Of a stretch of DNA of 64,000 nt, positions 51,628-60,060 are shown piece by piece (within the stretch, counting starts at the first letter, position 1; each line of letters starts with the position of its first letter). Below the pieces are notes generated by a model. It made no database searches. It worked only from the letters and a program-made list of their open reading frames with translations, and was not told the DNA's origin. The stretch is from Azospirillaceae bacterium (GTDB taxonomy: Bacteria > Pseudomonadota > Alphaproteobacteria > Azospirillales > Azospirillaceae), in assembly GCA_028283825.1 (NCBI GenBank), contig JAPWJW010000001.1, positions 186,001-250,000 on the forward strand, given 5' to 3'. The translations under genes were made by a program, and so were the position numbers.

Positions 51628-53132
51628 CCGATAGGGAAGGAAATAGCTTTCTGCTGCAGGTATTCGTCCAGCCAGCCCGGCCCGTACTCGCGACCGAAAC
51701 CGGACCGCTTGTAGCCGCCGAAGGGCGCGTGGCTGGACATGTCGCCGCCGAAACCGCCATTCAGCCAGACCGTGCCCGTGCGCATCCGCAGGGCCATGCG
51801 GTAGCCTTGCGCGCGGTCGGCGGTCATGACGCCGCCGGCCAGGCCGAACTTCGATTGGTTGGCCAGCGTGACGGCCTCGTCATCGTCATCGAAGCCGATG
51901 ACCACGCCGACCGGCCCGAAAATCTCGTCCTGAGCGATGGCGGCACCATTGTCGACGCCGTCAAACAGAGTGGGCTCATAGAAGAAGCCCTTGGAGCAAT
52001 GCCCGGGGCGTTTGCCCCCGAACACCAGCCGACCGCCGCTGTCGTGGCCCAGTTGGACGTAACGCTCCACCTTGGCCCGCTGGCTTTCGCGGATCAGGGG
52101 GCCGACGATGGTGGTTGGCTGGCTGGGATCGCCCACCGTCCAATGCGCGGCGATGGCGGCGCAGGCCTGGACGAAGGCGGGACGCACCTTGTTGTGCACT
52201 AGGAAACGGGTGGTGAGCGCGCAGCCCTGGCCGGCATGGGCGGTGAAAGCCGCCACGGCCGTCAGCGCCGCCTTCTGAATGTCAGCGTCCTCGCGCACGA
52301 TCAGCGCCGACTTGCCGCCCAGCTCCATGACCAGGCGCTTCAGGGTTGGGGCGGCCTGGGCCATGATAGCCGCGCCCACGGTGTCCGAACCGGTGAAGCT
52401 GATCAGGTCCACGTCCGGATGGCTGGTCAGAAGCTGGCCAACCTCCAGCCCGCCCGTCAGGACGTTCAGCACACCTGGCGGCAACCCGACCTCGTCCGCC
52501 ACCTCACCAAACAGCAACGCGGCATAGGGGGTGAAGGGCGAGGGCTTTAGCACCAGCGTGTTGCCGGCCAGCAGCGCCGGGACGATCTTCGACAGATTCA
52601 GCAGGAAGGGGAAGTTGTAGCCGGTGATGCCGGCCACCACGCCCACCGGTTCCTTGATAGTGGCGATGGCGCCTATGCTGTCCGGCCCGCCCGGCTGGAA
52701 CAGATTGGGGAAGGTTTCCACCGGGGTGGTGTTGGCCTCGATCCGGTTGGCCAATTCGATGCCGTAGTCCAGATGGCGCAGCGGCGTCGCGGTCTGTGTC
52801 AGCTGGGTCAGGCCCCAGGGGGCGCCGGCCTCGGCAATAGTCAGGGCACGGATTTCGTTCAGCCGGCCGGTCAGGACGCCGTGCATGCGGCACATGACCT
52901 CCGCCCGCTCCTTGAAGGACAGGCAGGGCCAGGGGCCCCGATCGAAGGCCTCGCGGGCGGCAGCGATGGCAGCCTCCGCCTCTCCCCTGCCGCCCACGGG
53001 CGCTGAACCGATGACCGCCTCCGTCGCGGGGTTGAGCACCGGCTCAACCGCCCCGTCCTCCGGCCTGATCCAGCGCCCGCCAATATACAGGTCCTGGATC
53101 CCGGTGTAGGGAACGCCGCTGCGGATGGCCAT
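51624..53132 (-). CDS. NAD(P)-dependent aldehyde dehydrogenase
   Basis: The 502-residue protein carries ITGYNFPFLLNLSKIVPALLAGNTLVLKPS, FTGSDTVGAAI, catalytic Glu in MELGGKSALIV and nucleophilic Cys near residue 303 in HAGQGCALTTR, so all key residues are present. It oxidises an aldehyde to an acid. In steroid side-chain degradation of proteobacteria an aldehyde released by retro-aldol cleavage is oxidised by such an enzyme (Sad), which would fit this island. GGAGGA sits 5 nt before ATG 53132. It is coupled to the downstream SDR by a 4-nt overlap. Confidence 0.93.
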   Translation of the reverse strand: MAIRSGVPYTGIQDLYIGGRWIRPEDGAVEPVLNPATEAVIGSAPVGGRGEAEAAIAAAREAFDRGPWPCLSFKERAEVMCRMHGVLTGRLNEIRALTIAEAGAPWGLTQLTQTATPLRHLDYGIELANRIEANTTPVETFPNLFQPGGPDSIGAIATIKEPVGVVAGITGYNFPFLLNLSKIVPALLAGNTLVLKPSPFTPYAALLFGEVADEVGLPPGVLNVLTGGLEVGQLLTSHPDVDLISFTGSDTVGAAIMAQAAPTLKRLVMELGGKSALIVREDADIQKAALTAVAAFTAHAGQGCALTTRFLVHNKVRPAFVQACAAIAAHWTVGDPSQPTTIVGPLIRESQRAKVERYVQLGHDSGGRLVFGGKRPGHCSKGFFYEPTLFDGVDNGAAIAQDEIFGPVGVVIGFDDDDEAVTLANQSKFGLAGGVMTADRAQGYRMALRMRTGTVWLNGGFGGDMSSHAPFGGYKRSGFGREYGPGWLDEYLQQKAISFPIG

Positions 53133-53176
53133 CGGTTCCTCCGTCCGTTCTTATTGTCAGGCATCCAAACGGCGTT

Positions 53177-54502
53177 TCAGGCGGCTTCGCCCACGCCGTC
53201 GTTCTTGGCGACCTCGGCGAACATGCGGGTGATATCGCCCGACGTCACACGACGGCGCACCTCGCCCGCCGCCAGCGGGGTCGGCCCGCCATAGGATACC
53301 GGCGCGGTGTTCACGTGGCCGGCCTGGGCGCGGAGCGCACCAACCGTGCACTTCTCCCGCCCGCCCATCAGGCCGAAGGCGTCGAAGTTGAGCAAACGCA
53401 GCGCGTTCTCATGGCTGATCTTATTCACGATCCGATCCGGCAGGGTGCCGAAGGTCTCGCGCAGCAGGTTGGCGGATTCGGGCCAGACGCTGTCCGAATG
53501 CGGGTAGTCGCATTCGTAGGCGATGTTGTTCTCCCCGATGGCATCCAGGTTCTTCAGCCCGAACTGGTCGTCGATGAAACAGGTCATGAAGTGCTCGCGG
53601 AACACCTCGCTGGGCTTCTTGCCGCCGAAGTCGGCATGGGTCCAGGCCTGGTGGTGCTCATGCACGAAATCGGCGCGTTCCAGGAAATAGGGGATCCAGC
53701 CGATGCCCCCCTCCGACAGGGACACCTTCAGCGGATACTTCTGCAGCGCCTTCAGGTGCAGCCAATCCGCCGCCGAATTGACGATGGAGATGGGCATGGT
53801 GGTGATCCAGGCGTCGATGGGCGATTCCATCGACGCGTGGGGTGCCTGGGCGCCCGATCCGATGTGGATGTTGATGACGATGCCGTGGTCGGCGCAGGCC
53901 TTCCACATCGGTTCCCACTGCGGGTTGTGGATGCTGGGATAGCCGCGGGTGGCCGGGTTGTCGCTGAAGGTTATGGCGCGGCAGCCCTTGTCCGCCACGC
54001 GCTTGATCTCCGCCACCGTGGCCTCGACATCCCAATAAGGCACCAGCGCGATAGGGATGTTACGGCCGGGGTAGGTGCCGCACCATTCGTCGATGTGCCA
54101 GTCATTATAGGCCTGCAGCAGCGTCAGCGCGTTCTTCTTGTTCTCGAACTTATGGAACAGCACGCCGTCGAACTGGACCACGCTGGGGAAATTGAGCGAA
54201 GCCAAGATGCCATTGGCGTTCATGTCCTCGACCCGGGCATGGATATCCCAGGCACCGCGGCGCATCTGCTCCAGCGACACGGGTTCGCACCCATACTCTT
54301 CCCGCACGCGGCCGACCACGGCGTTCAGGCCGATGGCGCCGGTGCGCTTGCCTTCATACAGCCAGTAATCCGCGCCCTTCTTGTCTTTGCGCATGATGGG
54401 CGCGAAGGACTTCTGGGCTTGGGTCAAGTGGTTGTCGTACATCGTCGGCGGCTCGACCACGTGGTCGTCCACGCTCACGATGATCATGTCTTCGACCTTC
54501 AT
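53177..54502 (-). CDS. Amidohydrolase-2 family metal-dependent hydrolase (second copy)
   Basis: The 441-residue protein has SVDDHVVEPPTMY at the N-terminus, NIHIGSGAQAP, SEGGIGWIPYFLERADFVHEHH and YECDYPHSDSVWP, which supply the expected metal and active-site residues of the amidohydrolase-2 group. It is longer than the first copy (394 residues) and has a C-terminal helical tail. The reaction is unassigned. AAGGAGG stands 6 nt before the ATG, and a palindromic site shared with the 21205 operon lies 23 nt upstream. The aldehyde dehydrogenase follows after 44 nt. Confidence 0.87.
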   Translation of the reverse strand: MKVEDMIIVSVDDHVVEPPTMYDNHLTQAQKSFAPIMRKDKKGADYWLYEGKRTGAIGLNAVVGRVREEYGCEPVSLEQMRRGAWDIHARVEDMNANGILASLNFPSVVQFDGVLFHKFENKKNALTLLQAYNDWHIDEWCGTYPGRNIPIALVPYWDVEATVAEIKRVADKGCRAITFSDNPATRGYPSIHNPQWEPMWKACADHGIVINIHIGSGAQAPHASMESPIDAWITTMPISIVNSAADWLHLKALQKYPLKVSLSEGGIGWIPYFLERADFVHEHHQAWTHADFGGKKPSEVFREHFMTCFIDDQFGLKNLDAIGENNIAYECDYPHSDSVWPESANLLRETFGTLPDRIVNKISHENALRLLNFDAFGLMGGREKCTVGALRAQAGHVNTAPVSYGGPTPLAAGEVRRRVTSGDITRMFAEVAKNDGVGEAA

Positions 54503-54522
54503 GGCTTTCCTCCTTCGCCAAA

Positions 54523-54543
54523 AACTAACATCATGTCAGTTAT
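54523..54543 (-). promoter_or_regulatory. Palindromic operator candidate upstream of the second amidohydrolase (site C)
   Basis: On the coding (minus) strand the site reads TAACTGACATGATGTTA (54542 to 54526), nested in a near-perfect 19-bp palindrome AACT-n-ACAT-n-ATGT-n-AGTT (54523-54541). It ends 23 nt before the start codon at 54502. It matches site B (21156-21172) at 14 of 17 positions and shares TARCTGACAT with site A. A repressor or activator of the island is the likely ligand. Confidence 0.6.
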
Positions 54544-54564
54544 ATAGATACGAAACGACCCGAC

Positions 54565-56184
54565 TTAGCGCTTCACCAGCTGCACCGCCGATTTATCACG
54601 ATCCCAGGTGGCGGCGGTGATCCCGTCGTCACGCAGTGCGTACTTCAGAACCCGACCCACCGGGTTCTTGGGCAGCTCCGGCCGGAATTCGATGAAACGC
54701 GGCACGGCGAAATAGGGCAGCTTTTCAATGGACCAGCGGCACAGCTCCTCCTCCGTCACCTCGGCGCCCTCGACCAGGGTGCAGGTGACCTTCACGTCGT
54801 CTTCCATGTCGGCCAGGACAGCATGCACGGCCACTTCGCGGATGGCGCCATGGGACCGGAACACCGCCTCCAGCTCCATGCTGGAGATGTTCTCTCCCCG
54901 CCGGCGCAGGTAGTCTTTCTTGCGGTCCAGGAAATAGAACCAGCCGTCGTCGTCGAACCGCCCGATGTCACCGGTGTGGAACCAGAAATTCCGAAGCACC
55001 TTCATGGTTTCCGCCGGCCGCCGCCAGTACCCCTCGAACATCACGTGCGGCATTTTGGGCCGGACGATGATCTCGCCCGGCGTGCCAGGTGCCACCTCGT
55101 TGTCATGGTCGTCGACGATGCGGACGTCGAAATCGGGGTCAACGCGGCCAGAGGCGTTGGCCGGACGCGGCTCGTCCACGCGGCAACTGGTGACGATGGC
55201 GCATTCGGTCAGGCCGAAACCGATCTGCCCGAAGGTGTGGGCGCCAAACCGCTCCCGCCATTTGTCCTGCAGCACCTTGGGGAACGGCGTGCCACCCGCC
55301 ACCCGCAACTTGCCGTAATAACGCTTGGCCGCGTCATTGTCGGGGGCGTCGGCAATCAGGGCCACCATCGTCGATAGGATCTGCGTCACCGTGGCGCCGG
55401 TGCGTTCGACCTCGGGCCAGAAGTTGGAGACGGAGAAGCGGGTGTAGACGGCGGCCCGGGCGCCCACCATCAGTGACGAGAGGATGGTGGCGGTATATTG
55501 GTTCGCGTGGAAGCCCGGCAGCGGCGTCCAGATGACATCGTCCTTGTTGTACAACATGTTTTCGGCGATCTGCCAGGCCATGTGGCAAACATAGTTCTGG
55601 CTGACCATGCAGCCCTTGGACGGGCCGGTGGTGCCAGCGGTGTAGATCAACATGGCCAGGTCGGACGGCTTCGCCGGAATCAGCGGTTCCGATGGGTTGG
55701 CGGTGAACGCCTCATCCAGCGACCGGAGGTCCAGGCGCTTTGCCGGACGGGCGCCTATTTCCCCCTTCACCAGCAAGGTGCGGGCATCAGGCAGGCCGTC
55801 CTCGATCTCCAGCAGGCGCTCAACGTATTCGCGTTCCGCCACCAACACCGGGGCGGCGCTGTCGGCCACCTGGTGACGCAGGAAATCCCCCTTGTAGGCG
55901 GTATTCAGCGGCACATGGACGGCGCCGATGCGCGAGCATGCCAGCAGCAGCAGCAACTGCTCCACCGAATTGTCGAGGACGGAGGTCACGCATTCCCCCG
56001 CCCGGGCGCCGGCCGCCAGCAGGCCATGGGCCAGGCGAATGCTGCGCTCCTGCAACTCACCCAGCGTGTACTTGCGGCCATTATAGTCGATGTAGTCGAA
56101 GCTGGGGCCGCGCATCGCCAACGCGGCCTCGAACACTTCGGTGACGGTCGTCTGCTTGCCGCTGGACCAGCCTTCACGCGCCAT
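54565..56184 (-). CDS. AMP-forming acyl-CoA synthetase
   Basis: The 539-residue ligase has the P-loop LIYTAGTTGPSKG, FGLTECAI, the hinge HTGDIGRFDDDGWFYFLDRKKDYLRRRGE and the C-terminal Lys in PKNPVGRVLKY. It belongs with medium/long-chain and crotonobetaine/steroid-acid CoA ligases and activates a carboxylic acid to its CoA ester. ATG 56184 is used; ATG 56226 in the same frame would add 14 residues and neither has a strong ribosome site. It lies between the cupin (84 nt) and the amidohydrolase (62 nt). Confidence 0.92.
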   Translation of the reverse strand: MAREGWSSGKQTTVTEVFEAALAMRGPSFDYIDYNGRKYTLGELQERSIRLAHGLLAAGARAGECVTSVLDNSVEQLLLLLACSRIGAVHVPLNTAYKGDFLRHQVADSAAPVLVAEREYVERLLEIEDGLPDARTLLVKGEIGARPAKRLDLRSLDEAFTANPSEPLIPAKPSDLAMLIYTAGTTGPSKGCMVSQNYVCHMAWQIAENMLYNKDDVIWTPLPGFHANQYTATILSSLMVGARAAVYTRFSVSNFWPEVERTGATVTQILSTMVALIADAPDNDAAKRYYGKLRVAGGTPFPKVLQDKWRERFGAHTFGQIGFGLTECAIVTSCRVDEPRPANASGRVDPDFDVRIVDDHDNEVAPGTPGEIIVRPKMPHVMFEGYWRRPAETMKVLRNFWFHTGDIGRFDDDGWFYFLDRKKDYLRRRGENISSMELEAVFRSHGAIREVAVHAVLADMEDDVKVTCTLVEGAEVTEEELCRWSIEKLPYFAVPRFIEFRPELPKNPVGRVLKYALRDDGITAATWDRDKSAVQLVKR

Positions 56185-56268
56185 GGTCGTCGTCCATTCC
56201 TTGATATTCCGAAAAAGGCGGGGCATCGGGCCCACGCCGCCGTCAAATCGCCCTCAGCGCATGCACTG

Positions 56269-56769
56269 TCAGCGTATGTACTGCTTGATGTAGTCGGCGC
56301 CGAAACCGTTGGCCTGATAGTATTCGTCACAGGCCGCCAGCAGCGTCAGGCAGTTGTCCACCCGGATCGGATTGTCGTCCGCATCCAGGGATGTCAGGCC
56401 GCCGTGCATTACGTAGAACGCCATCATGGATTCCTTCACGGTCAGGGTGTGCATTTCCCCCGGCGGCTCCCAGATGAAGGTGCCGGCTTCCGCCACCCAG
56501 TCGTGTTCCGGATAAAACCAGGACCCTTCGATGGTGTAGGAGAAGACGGGACCGTCGTGGACATGCCGCCCGATGACGCCCGGCTTGGGATAGCGCAGGA
56601 TGTTCACGGTGATGCCGGCCGACACGTCGAACAGCAGGGGCAGGTAATAATGCCCGGCCGGCCGCTTGACCCACAGATTCAGGTCTTCCGGCACCTTGAA
56701 CACCATGTCCTTGGGCAGGTAGAGGCCGGCACTGCCCGCCGGCCTGAAATCCTTGGCGACTACGCTCAT
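56269..56769 (-). CDS. Cupin-domain protein, 2,4'-dihydroxyacetophenone dioxygenase-like
   Basis: The 166-residue single-domain cupin has both cupin motifs. GVIGRHVHDGPVFSYTIEGSWFYPEHDW supplies two His and a Glu, and PPGEMHTLTV supplies the last His, so a mononuclear metal site is intact. It resembles cupins annotated as 2,4'-dihydroxyacetophenone dioxygenase family, but the substrate here is unknown. It could be an oxygenase that cleaves a hydroxyketone or a small isomerase. It is first in the minus-strand run and divergent from the SnoaL-like gene across 221 bp. Confidence 0.85.
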   Translation of the reverse strand: MSVVAKDFRPAGSAGLYLPKDMVFKVPEDLNLWVKRPAGHYYLPLLFDVSAGITVNILRYPKPGVIGRHVHDGPVFSYTIEGSWFYPEHDWVAEAGTFIWEPPGEMHTLTVKESMMAFYVMHGGLTSLDADDNPIRVDNCLTLLAACDEYYQANGFGADYIKQYIR

Positions 56770-56990
56770 ATGGTCCGCTCCCGATGTGGGGCGACGCGGA
56801 TGACACGTCGTTCCGCGTCAACCTCCCTCTCATTCCCTGTTTCGGCCCAGGGAAGCGCGATGGTCAAACCTTCCGCCCCCCCGCCCCTCAAGGCATCACC
56901 CATGTGCTGAAAGCCCGCAGGGACGTTGCCGGACGATCGTCGCCATGGTCGGCTCACGGCTCTGCGACACGGGATTGAGGGGAGGAAACC

Positions 56991-57407
56991 ATGGCCGACA
57001 TCGCGGCTGAGGCGCGTGGGGCCATCGCCCACCTGCTGACCGTCTACAACACCAGCGGCGACCGGGGCCGCATCGACGAAATGCTGGCCGTCTTCACCCC
57101 TGACGCCACGCTGGAGGTACCGGGGGCCACCCATGAGGGGCGGGACGCCATCGGCGCCTTCATGCGCAACGTCGTTGCGGGCGCGGTGGGCGGCACAGAC
57201 CTGTCCGGCGGCTCCCGCCACCACCTGACCACCAGCCGCGTCGAAGTCGATGGCGCCGACAGCGCCCGGGGCTGGACCTATTTCTTCGTGATGCGTCGGG
57301 GCACGGTCATTGAGGAAGGCACCTATATCGACCAATACGTTCGCCAGGACGGACAGTGGCTGATCCGCCGCCGCCGGGTGAAACTGGCCTGGGCGCTGGC
57401 CGACTGA
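56991..57407 (+). CDS. SnoaL-like/NTF2-fold protein
   Basis: The 138-residue protein has the cone-shaped NTF2 fold signature: an N-terminal helix pair (AEARGAIAHLLTVYNTSGDRGRIDEMLAVFTPDATLEVPG), then EGRDAIGAFM and a final sheet with GWTYFFVMRRGTVIEEGTYIDQYVRQDGQWLIRRRRV. Such proteins include polyketide cyclases, ketosteroid isomerase-like enzymes, dehydratases and limonene epoxide hydrolase, and the catalytic residue cannot be assigned with confidence. GGAGG precedes ATG 56991. The transporter gene follows after 152 bp. Confidence 0.82.
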   Translation: MADIAAEARGAIAHLLTVYNTSGDRGRIDEMLAVFTPDATLEVPGATHEGRDAIGAFMRNVVAGAVGGTDLSGGSRHHLTTSRVEVDGADSARGWTYFFVMRRGTVIEEGTYIDQYVRQDGQWLIRRRRVKLAWALAD

Positions 57408-57559
57408 GGTGCGGCGCACCCCCATCCCATATCTGCTGGATTCCGGCCATGGACTGGCCCCTGCCGCCGGCAGGCGCCAAGCTGCCCCAAATATCAGGGA
57501 GGCCGCATGCGCACGCCGCACAGGAACCGTAATCCGTGGTTCAACAAGGAAGGCACGTG

Positions 57560-58945
57560 ATGAGCGTCAGTCCCGTCCTTGCCGCCGGGGATGAGCCGGC
57601 GACCACACGCCCGGCATCCCGCGTGCCCCGCCACGTGCTGGCGGCGTTGGCGGCGCCCGGCATCCCGCAGTCGGCCATGAGCCTGCCGCTGGTGGTCTAC
57701 CTGCCGCAATTCTATTCCGGCGACCTGGGCCTGGGACTGGGGCTGGTGGGATCGATATTCATGGTCATCCGCCTGCTGGACATCGCCTTCGACCCCTTCG
57801 TCGGCACCTTCATGGACGCAACGCGTACCCGCTTCGGCACCTACCGGCCATGGCTGATGGCCAGCGTTCCCATGGTCATGGCCAGCATCGCCATGCTGTT
57901 CATGGCCAAGCCGGGCGTCGGTCCCGTTCACCTGACGGCGTGGCTCAGCCTCGCCTACGCCGGCTGGTCCATCCTGAGCCTATCGCTGGTGGCGCTGGCG
58001 GCCAACGTCGCCCGGGACTATGACGAGCGCACCCGGGCCTACAGCTGGTGGCAGGCCGCCTTCATGGTGGGCATGATCGCCGCCATGCTGCTGCCCAAGG
58101 GCCTCGCCGCCCTGGGCCACGCCAGCAGCGGCGACCGTATGCAGGCCATGGCCTGGCTGGTCCTTCTGCTGATGCCGCTGATGGTGCTGGTGACCATGGC
58201 GGTGGTGCGCGAGCGTTCGGTGATCAAGGCGGAAGTGCCCAGCACCTGGCGCGACTATTTCGGCCTGATGCGGGTGGCGACGGTGCGCCGCGTGCTGCTG
58301 ACCGAAGGCCTGCTGGGCCTGGCGGGCGGCTGCACCTCCACCCTCACCGTCTTCTTTTTCAGCTGGCTGAAGGCCATAGCGCCGGCCGACATCGGGCTGA
58401 TCCTGGTGGCCAACTTCGTCGTCGGCCTGCTGTTGACACCCTTATGGTCGGCCCTGGCCACACGTTTCAGCAAGCACCGCGCGTTGATCGTGGCGGCCGT
58501 TGGCTATGCCGTGGTCCAACTGCTGTTCCTGGTGGTGCCGGCCGGCAATCTGGGCCTGATGGTCGCCTGCGGGGCCGCCAGCGGCGCCTTTTACGGGGCC
58601 ACCAACATGCTGCCCCGGGCCATCCTGGCCGACGTCGGCGATCTGGAACGGCTGAATACCGGCAAGGAACGGTCCGGCCTTCTGTTCGCCCTGCTCATCG
58701 GCATTGCCAAGGTGGGCCAGGCGCTGTCCGTGGGACTGATGTTCTACGTGCTGGACCTGGTGGGTTTCAATCCCGCGCCGGGGGCCACCAACCCACCCTT
58801 GGCGCTGGCCGTCCTGATGGGCCTCTACGGCGGCCTGGCGGCGGCGCTGAGCCTGGGGGCAGCCCTGCTGATCCGCCGCCATCCCATAACGGCCGAACGC
58901 CATGCCGACATTCTGCGGCAACTGCGCGAACGCGGCCTGACCTGA
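57560..58945 (+). CDS. MFS transporter, GPH (glycoside-pentoside-hexuronide) cation symporter type
   Basis: The 461-residue membrane protein has about twelve hydrophobic segments. The motif RLLDIAFDPFVGTFMDATRTRFGTYRPW after TM2 is characteristic of the GPH/MFS_2 group, and the second-half repeat LLLTPLWSALATRFSKH is present. Members in proteobacterial steroid and aromatic-acid loci are thought to import the growth substrate. GGAAGG lies 6 nt before ATG 57560, so the upstream GTG is not used. It is followed after 20 nt by the ACAD pair, making it the likely uptake system for the island's substrate. Confidence 0.9.
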   Translation: MSVSPVLAAGDEPATTRPASRVPRHVLAALAAPGIPQSAMSLPLVVYLPQFYSGDLGLGLGLVGSIFMVIRLLDIAFDPFVGTFMDATRTRFGTYRPWLMASVPMVMASIAMLFMAKPGVGPVHLTAWLSLAYAGWSILSLSLVALAANVARDYDERTRAYSWWQAAFMVGMIAAMLLPKGLAALGHASSGDRMQAMAWLVLLLMPLMVLVTMAVVRERSVIKAEVPSTWRDYFGLMRVATVRRVLLTEGLLGLAGGCTSTLTVFFFSWLKAIAPADIGLILVANFVVGLLLTPLWSALATRFSKHRALIVAAVGYAVVQLLFLVVPAGNLGLMVACGAASGAFYGATNMLPRAILADVGDLERLNTGKERSGLLFALLIGIAKVGQALSVGLMFYVLDLVGFNPAPGATNPPLALAVLMGLYGGLAAALSLGAALLIRRHPITAERHADILRQLRERGLT

Positions 58946-58965
58946 ACCGCCCCCAAGAGGGAACG

Positions 58966-60060
58966 ATGCCCCATCTTTATACCGACGAGCAGCGGCACAT
59001 CCGGGACGAGGTCCGCCGCGCCCTGTCCACCGCAGCGTCCAACGCCCGTCTGCGCGACCTGCTGGAAAAGCCGGGCATGCACGACACCGTCTTCTGGCAG
59101 ACGGCCCGCGAGTTGGGCTGGAACGCCATGGCCATTCCGGAGGCGCACGGCGGCTTGGGCATGGGCCTGGTGGACAGCCTGATCGTGGCCGAGGAATGCG
59201 GCCGGGCGCTGGCCGGCGCACCCTTCCTGGCGACCAATCTGGCCGTGGCCCATGCCCTGACCGCGGCCAGCGATCCCACCGGCCTTTTGGGCCGGATCGC
59301 CGATGGCCATGCCATCGCCGCCCTCGCCTTCGCCGAAGGTTCGGAGCCCCTGCCCGCCAGCCCCACCACACGACTGGAGGAAGGGCGTCTGTTCGGGACC
59401 AAGACAGCCGTATTGGGCGGAGCCGCCGCGGATGTCGCCCTGGTGCTGGCGACGGATGGTGGCGTGCCTTGCCTGGTTCTGGCCGATCTGGACGGCGCCG
59501 GGGTCACCCGGGACGCCCCCCCCACCTTGGACCCAAGCCGCGCCATCGCCCACCTGGCCTTCGACGGCGCTCCCGCCGTGCGGCTGGCAACCACCAATGC
59601 CCAGGCGCTGGCCGGGGCCTGTCAGCTTCGGCTGGGCCTGTTCCTGGCCGCCGAGAGCGTGGGTGGCGCCGACGCCTGTATCGCCCTCTCCCGCGACTAT
59701 GCCAATGAACGCCAGGCCTTCGGCCAGGCGATCGGCAAGTTCCAGGCGGTGAAGCATGCCATCGCCGAGATGTGGGTGCTGAACGAGATGGCCCGCGCCT
59801 CCGTCCTCGACGCCGCGTTGCGCCTGGATCGGGGCGACGCCGACGCACCCGCCTACGCCGCGGCCGCCCGTCTGAACGCGGTCCAGGCCTATGAGACGTC
59901 GGCGGCATCAGCCACCCAGATCCATGGCGGCATCGGCGTGACGTGGGAGGCGGATTTGCACCTGCATTACCGACGGTCCCGCACACTGGCGGTGGAGGCG
60001 GGCGCCCGCCCCTACTGGGAAGATCTGATCGTCACCGTGCTTGAAGGAAAAGCGGCATGA
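58966..60060 (+). CDS. Acyl-CoA dehydrogenase, beta-type subunit of a pair
   Basis: The 364-residue ACAD has a normal helical N-terminus, but the middle domain lacks SEPxxGSD. It keeps ERQAFGQAIGKFQAVKHAIAEM and IHGGIGVTWEADLHLHYRRS, the beta-type signature, and has no GGTxEI loop. It overlaps the next ACAD by 4 nt (ATGA). With that partner it should form a heteromeric FAD enzyme, as inferred for the pairs at 24555/25718 and 39091/37918; here the beta gene comes first. Confidence 0.9.
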   Translation: MPHLYTDEQRHIRDEVRRALSTAASNARLRDLLEKPGMHDTVFWQTARELGWNAMAIPEAHGGLGMGLVDSLIVAEECGRALAGAPFLATNLAVAHALTAASDPTGLLGRIADGHAIAALAFAEGSEPLPASPTTRLEEGRLFGTKTAVLGGAAADVALVLATDGGVPCLVLADLDGAGVTRDAPPTLDPSRAIAHLAFDGAPAVRLATTNAQALAGACQLRLGLFLAAESVGGADACIALSRDYANERQAFGQAIGKFQAVKHAIAEMWVLNEMARASVLDAALRLDRGDADAPAYAAAARLNAVQAYETSAASATQIHGGIGVTWEADLHLHYRRSRTLAVEAGARPYWEDLIVTVLEGKAA

